The position numbers were made by a program, and so were the translations under genes. Source: Steroidobacteraceae bacterium (lineage in GTDB: Bacteria > Pseudomonadota > Gammaproteobacteria > Steroidobacterales > Steroidobacteraceae). Taken from it: a DNA stretch of 64,000 nt. Below are positions 60,706-64,000 of the stretch, piece after piece; within the stretch, counting starts at the first letter, position 1; every line of letters starts with the position of its first letter. Under the pieces are notes generated by a model. The model worked only from the letters and a program-made list of their open reading frames with translations, was not told the origin of the DNA and made no database searches. Where the stretch lies: contig JAHCAM010000011.1 of the NCBI GenBank assembly GCA_019634895.1, positions 1-64,000 on the forward strand, read 5' to 3'.

Positions 60706-61209
60706 TCAGCCCCTGGCGGCGCCGAGCTTGGCGAGCAGCGCTTCGCGCCGCGCCAGCGATGCCTTCGGCCAGTGCTGCTCGCGGTCATAGTAGGCCGGCA
60801 CCGCCGGGACGCCTTCCGGCAGCAGGACCCAGGGCTGCTTCGAGGCCGTGAAGATGTGGATGTCGGGCGGCAGGTGGTCGGGCTGGTCGAGGGTGCCGAC
60901 GCGCACGAAGCACACCGCACGGCCGGCGCCGGCGTAATGGCTCCACACCGCGATGCGGCATTTCGGGCAGCGCGCGATGAGCTGGCCGCGGCCGCTTGCG
61001 GAGGGCGTGTCCACGAGTTCCGGCTCGCCGCCCAGCAGCGTCACGCGGTCGGCCTCGATCATCGCGTTCAGCGCAAACGAGGAGCCGGTCTCCCGCTGGC
61101 ACCAGCGGCAGTGGCAGCAATGCACGAACAGCGGGCGCGTCTCCATGCGGTAGCGCAGGGCGCGGCAGTCACAGCCGCCCGCGAGGGGAAATGCTCCGTC
61201 GGCAACCAT
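60706..61209 (-). CDS. GFA family protein (glutathione-dependent formaldehyde-activating fold)
   Basis: A 167-residue zinc protein. The Cys clusters of the GFA fold are present: GGCDCRALRYR, FVHCCHCRWCQRETGSSF and IARCPKCRIAVWSHY. Members bind zinc and are often of unknown substrate; a role in S-hydroxymethylglutathione formation has been proposed for Gfa itself. ATG at 61209 overlaps the stop of the decayed acetyltransferase upstream. Confidence 0.92.
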   Translation of the reverse strand: MVADGAFPLAGGCDCRALRYRMETRPLFVHCCHCRWCQRETGSSFALNAMIEADRVTLLGGEPELVDTPSASGRGQLIARCPKCRIAVWSHYAGAGRAVCFVRVGTLDQPDHLPPDIHIFTASKQPWVLLPEGVPAVPAYYDREQHWPKASLARREALLAKLGAARG

Positions 61210-61460
61210 CAGTCCTTTACCTTTGCGTACAGCATGCAGTCGGTCAGCTGGCCGTCCTTCCACATGCGCCTGCGCATTGCATGGCCCGACAAGCGCCTCA
61301 CCGCGGCCGTCATGATGCCACGGCCCCAGCGGGGCTCGCCGAGCCAGTAGCCGATGTGCGCAGTCCTTGCATGCACGTCCTGGCCCGGTACCAGGCCGAT
61401 GCCGCCGGCCGCCATGCCGCCCGGTCGCGCACGACGCAGGCGCCGCAGTCGAGCCGCATG
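61209..61460 (-). pseudogene. GNAT acetyltransferase remnant (5' deletion, frameshift, internal deletion)
   Basis: The readable stretch from ATG 61415 (68 residues) carries HIGYWLGEPRWGRGIMTAAVRRL, which is the middle of a RimJ/RimL-type acetyltransferase, followed directly by MWKDGQLTDCMLYAKV, the family's C-terminal end. The usual 35-40 residues between them are absent. Upstream, CVVRDR in another frame matches the preceding strand, indicating a frameshift near 61415-61425. The N-terminal half is missing because the neighbouring monooxygenase gene stops at 61461. Confidence 0.75.
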
Positions 61461-61775
61461 TCAGCCGCTCAGGCCGCCGAACTCGCCGAGCGGCGCCTCG
61501 CGCTCGGTGAGTCCCTGGCACTCCCGATCGAGCGCGGCGTACTCCGCCGCATGGCTTGCGTGGAACGCGCGGAATGCCTCGGCGTCCGTCCAGCGGTCGA
61601 GCGTCACGTAGCGCAGCCCGTTCTCGCGATCCTGCAGGAGCTCGAGACCGATGAATCCCGGCGCGCCGCGGAACAGCCGCGCCCAGTCGCCTTCGGGCCC
61701 GTAGCGGCGCTCGAACTCGCGCTGCCTGTCCGCCCGCACGTGGAACTCCCAGATCGCGCAGAAGCCTTCGCTCAC
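61461..61775 (-). CDS. Antibiotic biosynthesis monooxygenase (ABM) domain protein
   Basis: A 104-residue dimeric α+β-barrel protein. GFCAIWEFHVRADRQREFERRYGPEGDWARLFRGAPGFIGLELLQD is characteristic of ABM-fold quinol or haem-type monooxygenases. Function unknown. GTG at 61775 follows AAGGG at 7 bases and overlaps the stop of a 50-residue upstream ORF by 4 bp. Confidence 0.85.
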   Translation of the reverse strand: MSEGFCAIWEFHVRADRQREFERRYGPEGDWARLFRGAPGFIGLELLQDRENGLRYVTLDRWTDAEAFRAFHASHAAEYAALDRECQGLTEREAPLGEFGGLSG

Positions 61776-61924
61776 GGTCGCACCCTTGCGGTGAGCCAGG
61801 CCTCGGCCTCGGCGATCCGGCACACGTCCCGCAGGTGGCCGGTGACGCTTTCCACCGCGCTGGGCCCGGTCACGGCGACGTGGAGGCAGCCGGGCTTCCC
61901 GCTGGCGGTGAGCTGGAATGACAT
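61772..61924 (-). CDS. 50-residue ORF, truncated STAS-like protein remnant
   Basis: ATG 61924, MSFQLTASGKPGCLHVAVTG, followed by about 30 residues ending CRIAEAEAWLTARVRP. The N-terminus resembles a short conserved STAS-like protein (about 110-130 residues), but the rest of that domain is absent. The stop overlaps the ABM gene start (GTGA), so it may now mainly serve as a translational leader. Probably a deletion product. Confidence 0.6.
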   Translation of the reverse strand: MSFQLTASGKPGCLHVAVTGPSAVESVTGHLRDVCRIAEAEAWLTARVRP

Positions 61925-61934
61925 GGCGGCAGCC

Positions 61935-62402
61935 TCAATCGCTGGCGGCGCCCGCCCCGCGCGCGGAGAGCAGCATCAGGCCCAGCGCGACGATCGCCGG
62001 CAGCGCCTGCATGAAGAAGATCGAGGGCTTCGCGGTCGCCGCGCCGAAGATGCCCGCGACGATCACGCAGCCGAGGAAGAACAGCTTCAGGTCGCGGCGG
62101 TCGGCCACCAGTCCCCAGGCCAGGCCCGCCGCGAGGAAGCCGTTGTAGAGCCCCTGGTTCATCGCCAGCACGGCAGAGGAGGCGGCGACTTCGGGCGTCA
62201 TCGCGAAGATGCGGTGGCCGGTCGGCGTGTCCCAGAGGAACATCTCGAGCACCAGGAAGCCGAGGTGCAGCAGGGCGACGAGGGCGACGAGGAGATCTGC
62301 GGCGCGCGTCTGGAAGGCGCCGAGGTTGCGGCGCTTGCCGGTCCCCGGGTCCTTGGACCTCGAATAGAGGCGGTACCTTCCGGACGGCAGCTTGCGGATC
62401 AT
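61935..62402 (-). CDS. Fusion of a short basic protein and a DUF1304-type membrane protein
   Basis: A 155-residue ORF. Residues 1-34 (MIRKLPSGRYRLYSRSKDP, then TGKRRNLGAF) are the start of a widespread free-standing short basic protein of about 50 residues. From residue 35 (ADLLVALVALLHLGFLVLEMFLWDTP) it becomes a DUF1304 membrane protein with four helices. DUF1304 proteins normally start with their own Met just before LVALVALLHL. The joint suggests an in-frame deletion between two formerly separate genes. The basic arm would be cytoplasmic. Confidence 0.75.
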   Translation of the reverse strand: MIRKLPSGRYRLYSRSKDPGTGKRRNLGAFQTRAADLLVALVALLHLGFLVLEMFLWDTPTGHRIFAMTPEVAASSAVLAMNQGLYNGFLAAGLAWGLVADRRDLKLFFLGCVIVAGIFGAATAKPSIFFMQALPAIVALGLMLLSARGAGAASD

Positions 62403-62417
62403 GGCGGAGCAGTGATT

Positions 62418-62519
62418 CTACAGGTGGCGGAAGAACTCGGGGGCGTCCTGCCGTTTGACGCCGCAGCGCGGGCAGATCGGGCAATTGCAGCGGCAGGTGC
62501 TCTGCGTCCGCTCATGCAC
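62418..62519 (-). CDS. Cysteine-rich mini-protein (33 residues), putative
   Basis: The reading frame from GTG 62519 contains STCRCNCPICPRCGVKRQDA and ends EFFRHL; five Cys in a CxCxCxxCxxC pattern in 11 residues could bind zinc or iron. It starts overlapping the stop of the upstream membrane gene and ends 15 bp before the DUF1304 fusion start. No Shine-Dalgarno is evident, and it could be the C-terminal end of a lost larger gene. Confidence 0.4.
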   Translation of the reverse strand: MHERTQSTCRCNCPICPRCGVKRQDAPEFFRHL

Positions 62520-62931
62520 GGCGGCTGCGCCGCCACGCCAGCGCCAGGGAGACGGCCAGCGGCAGGAACATCAGCGCGCCGAACAGCCGGGGCCAGAAGA
62601 ATGAACCGAGCAGCGTGCCATTGATGACCTGCCGGGTCGTCGAGCCACCATAAAGCCACAGGTATTCGACGAGCGCGAGCACGAAAGGCAGTGCCAGGCC
62701 GGCAGCGAACAGCCTGTGCCTCGCCGCCCACGGCCACGCCAGGACCCAGCAGTTGGCGGCCAGCATCCCGGGGACGATGAATATCAGCCCGAGGCCGAGA
62801 AGAATGCCATCCCAGCTCCCGGTGCCGCTCAGCGATTCGAGCAATGCCATCTGGTAGAGGACGAGGACCGCGACGGGCAGCACCACGCCATAGGAGAACT
62901 TGGGCCAGCCGCGGATCAGCGGGGTGCTCAT
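62512..62931 (-). CDS. Hypothetical four-helix inner-membrane protein
   Basis: A 139-residue protein with four hydrophobic segments (YGVVLPVAVLVLYQMALL; ILLGLGLIFIVPGMLAANCWVLA; LFAAGLALPFVLALVEYLWLY; LFGALMFLPLAVSLALAWRR). I do not recognise a family. ATG 62931 overlaps the previous gene's stop (ATGA). Its neighbours are another small membrane protein and a SnoaL-type protein. Confidence 0.7.
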   Translation of the reverse strand: MSTPLIRGWPKFSYGVVLPVAVLVLYQMALLESLSGTGSWDGILLGLGLIFIVPGMLAANCWVLAWPWAARHRLFAAGLALPFVLALVEYLWLYGGSTTRQVINGTLLGSFFWPRLFGALMFLPLAVSLALAWRRSRRA

Positions 62932-63134
62932 GACCGTCTCCCATGGCCGAGCACGCGCGCTGGCAGCATCAGCACCGCCCTCAGGAATGCGAAAAGCGCC
63001 TCGAACGTGATGCCGATGAGGCGGAATGGCAGCGACAGCAGCCACACGAACGGCCACAGGACCAGGGCGAGCAGGGCGAGCGGCCAGCACAATACGAACA
63101 GGACCAGCCAGCCGATCAGCGTGAGCAGCTTCAT
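62928..63134 (-). CDS. Small two-helix membrane protein
   Basis: A 68-residue protein: LLTLIGWLVLFVLCWPLALLALVLWPFVWLLSLPFRLIGI forms one long or two short helices, followed by EALFAFLRAVLMLPARVLG. Family not recognised. Overlaps both neighbours by 4 bp, so it is cotranslated with the SnoaL-like gene and the four-helix protein. Confidence 0.7.
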   Translation of the reverse strand: MKLLTLIGWLVLFVLCWPLALLALVLWPFVWLLSLPFRLIGITFEALFAFLRAVLMLPARVLGHGRRS

Positions 63135-63517
63135 GGCGCGGCCTGCAGCATCGCCGCCATCTTCTGGTGGATCAGGTGGATCGCCTTCAGCGGCCTGAGC
63201 ATGACCTTGAACTCGACGATCCGGCCGGCCTCGTTCCACTTGATGATGTCGACGCCGTTGACGACGATGCCGTCGAGCCCGGTCTCGAACTCGAGCATGG
63301 CGTCCGAGTCGCCGACGATCTCGCGCACGTAGCGGAACTCCGCGCCCGAGAACACCTTGAATGCGGCGCCCAGGTACGCGGCGACGAGCGTCCTGCCGCG
63401 CTGCGGGGCGTGGACGACCGGCGAGTGGAACACCGCGTCCTCCGCGAGCAGGGCGTTCAATCCGGAAGCGTCGCGGGTCCGGACCAGTTCGTGCCAGGCG
63501 TCGAGCGGCTGTGTCAC
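63131..63517 (-). CDS. Nuclear transport factor 2 / SnoaL-like family protein
   Basis: A 128-residue α+β cone-fold protein: LDAWHELVRTRDASGLNALLAEDAVFHSPVVHAPQRGR (helix-turn typical of SnoaL), then VFSGAEFRYVREIVG and VEFKVMLRPLKAIH. Function unknown. GTG 63517 lies 7 bp after the MerR gene stop, so it is likely in the regulator's operon. Confidence 0.85.
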   Translation of the reverse strand: MTQPLDAWHELVRTRDASGLNALLAEDAVFHSPVVHAPQRGRTLVAAYLGAAFKVFSGAEFRYVREIVGDSDAMLEFETGLDGIVVNGVDIIKWNEAGRIVEFKVMLRPLKAIHLIHQKMAAMLQAAP

Positions 63518-63524
63518 GTCGAAC

Positions 63525-64000
63525 CTATCGTGAGGTGATCCGGCGCGCGCCGACCGCGCGCGTGCGCCCGGCCGACGCGATCGGGCGTTGACGCCGCGCC
63601 AGGGCTTTCGCCATCCGCCCGCCGATGACGCCGGATTCGGTCGCTCGCAGGAGGCGCCGGAACGTCGGGCATTCCATGTGGCTGGGTGCAGGGCAGGCCG
63701 CAGCATGCCGCAGGCCGTTGCGCATGGCGCTCATCCTGCGGATCGTCCCGTCCAGCGCCTCGGCCTTTGCCGCCAGCATCCGGCGGTCGATGCTCGGCCG
63801 CCCGTCGGGTCCGAACATCTGCGCAATCTCCGCGAGCGAGAAGCCGGCGGTGCTCCCGAGCGAGATGAGGGCCAGCCGCTCCAGCACGCCGGCGTCGAAG
63901 AGGCGCCGCAAGCCGCGGCGGCCGATCGACGCGATCAGACCCTGCCGCTCGTAGTACCGAAGCGTCGAGGCGGGGATGCCCGAGCGCCGGGCGACCTCGG
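63525..64000 (-). CDS. MerR family transcriptional regulator, N-terminus beyond window edge
   Basis: The visible part opens at EVARRSGIPASTLRYYERQGLI (MerR winged helix, recognition helix and wing), continues with RRLFDAGVLERLALISLGSTAGFSLAEIAQMF and a helical dimerisation region ending ITSR. A single His/Cys pair near HAAACPAPSHMEC might bind an effector. The first few residues lie past base 64000. It likely regulates the adjacent SnoaL/membrane-protein genes. Confidence 0.93.
   Translation of the reverse strand, partial: EVARRSGIPASTLRYYERQGLIASIGRRGLRRLFDAGVLERLALISLGSTAGFSLAEIAQMFGPDGRPSIDRRMLAAKAEALDGTIRRMSAMRNGLRHAAACPAPSHMECPTFRRLLRATESGVIGGRMAKALARRQRPIASAGRTRAVGARRITSR

Overview
The window is high-GC, gene-dense bacterial chromosome with short intergenic gaps and many ATGA/GTGA start-stop overlaps. 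It suggests a gammaproteobacterium, perhaps near the Xanthomonadales/Nevskiales/Steroidobacter side. The evidence is an E. coli-type glutamate-cysteine ligase, a three-subunit PntAB transhydrogenase, PriA, an ECF sigma/DUF3106 operon, an S46 dipeptidyl-peptidase and a YceI/cytochrome b561 pair. This placement is an inference from gene content. No rRNA, tRNA, CRISPR array, phage or complete insertion sequence was seen. Both window edges cut genes: priA at the left and a MerR regulator at the right.

Layout. 1-5043: priA (minus), then a plus-strand run of sigma factor, membrane anti-sigma-like protein, 70-aa exported peptide, DUF3106, PspC-domain protein and exported dienelactone hydrolase. 5363-8211: pntA1-pntA2-pntB (minus) with a recognisable promoter. 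8332-16583: HNH nuclease, 5'-3' exonuclease, a fructosamine-kinase-like ORF with a repeat-derived N-terminus, CoA hydrolase, PutP-type symporter, YceI and b561 proteins, and ExoD. 16588-21144: S46 peptidase, VOC protein, ferrochelatase and an outer-membrane protein. 21352-29567: TPR protein; a homogentisate-type catabolic cluster (thiolase, dioxygenase, fumarylacetoacetase-like hydrolase, semialdehyde dehydrogenase); MATE pump. 29689-38155: gshA, a small protein with a diguanylate cyclase, isoaspartyl peptidase, an ABC-2 export operon, an RRM protein and a DNA glycosylase. 38152-49090: amine oxidase, GST, ChrA, CBS protein, Tat-exported epimerase, S9 peptidase, MazG-like protein, degenerate alpha/beta hydrolase, MFS and FHA proteins. 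49147-55871: Bcr/CflA MFS, an arsenic operon (arsR-arsI/cadI-arsC-acr3) and a CorC/hydrolase/DUF2238/PGPGW operon. 55878-64000: minus-strand genes including FTCD, OsmC, a DNA glycosylase, acetyltransferases and a patch of decayed or fused small genes.

The most unusual content is non-coding. One family of near-perfect palindromes has the arm AAAGGGGACGCGTCCAATTA and variable centres. It occurs in five full copies (10.7, 12.65, 41.35, 41.9 and 49.1 kb) plus a decayed copy at 9.86 kb. Two pairs bracket single genes, and copies supply stop codons or coding sequence to neighbours. A second family near 5.05-5.34 kb has a constant 40-bp core held in unrelated perfect stems. A third inverted repeat (37.57-37.66 kb) carries the probable start codon of a DNA glycosylase in its loop. 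Around 61.2-62.5 kb small genes are truncated, frameshifted or fused, which looks like recent deletion-driven remodelling.
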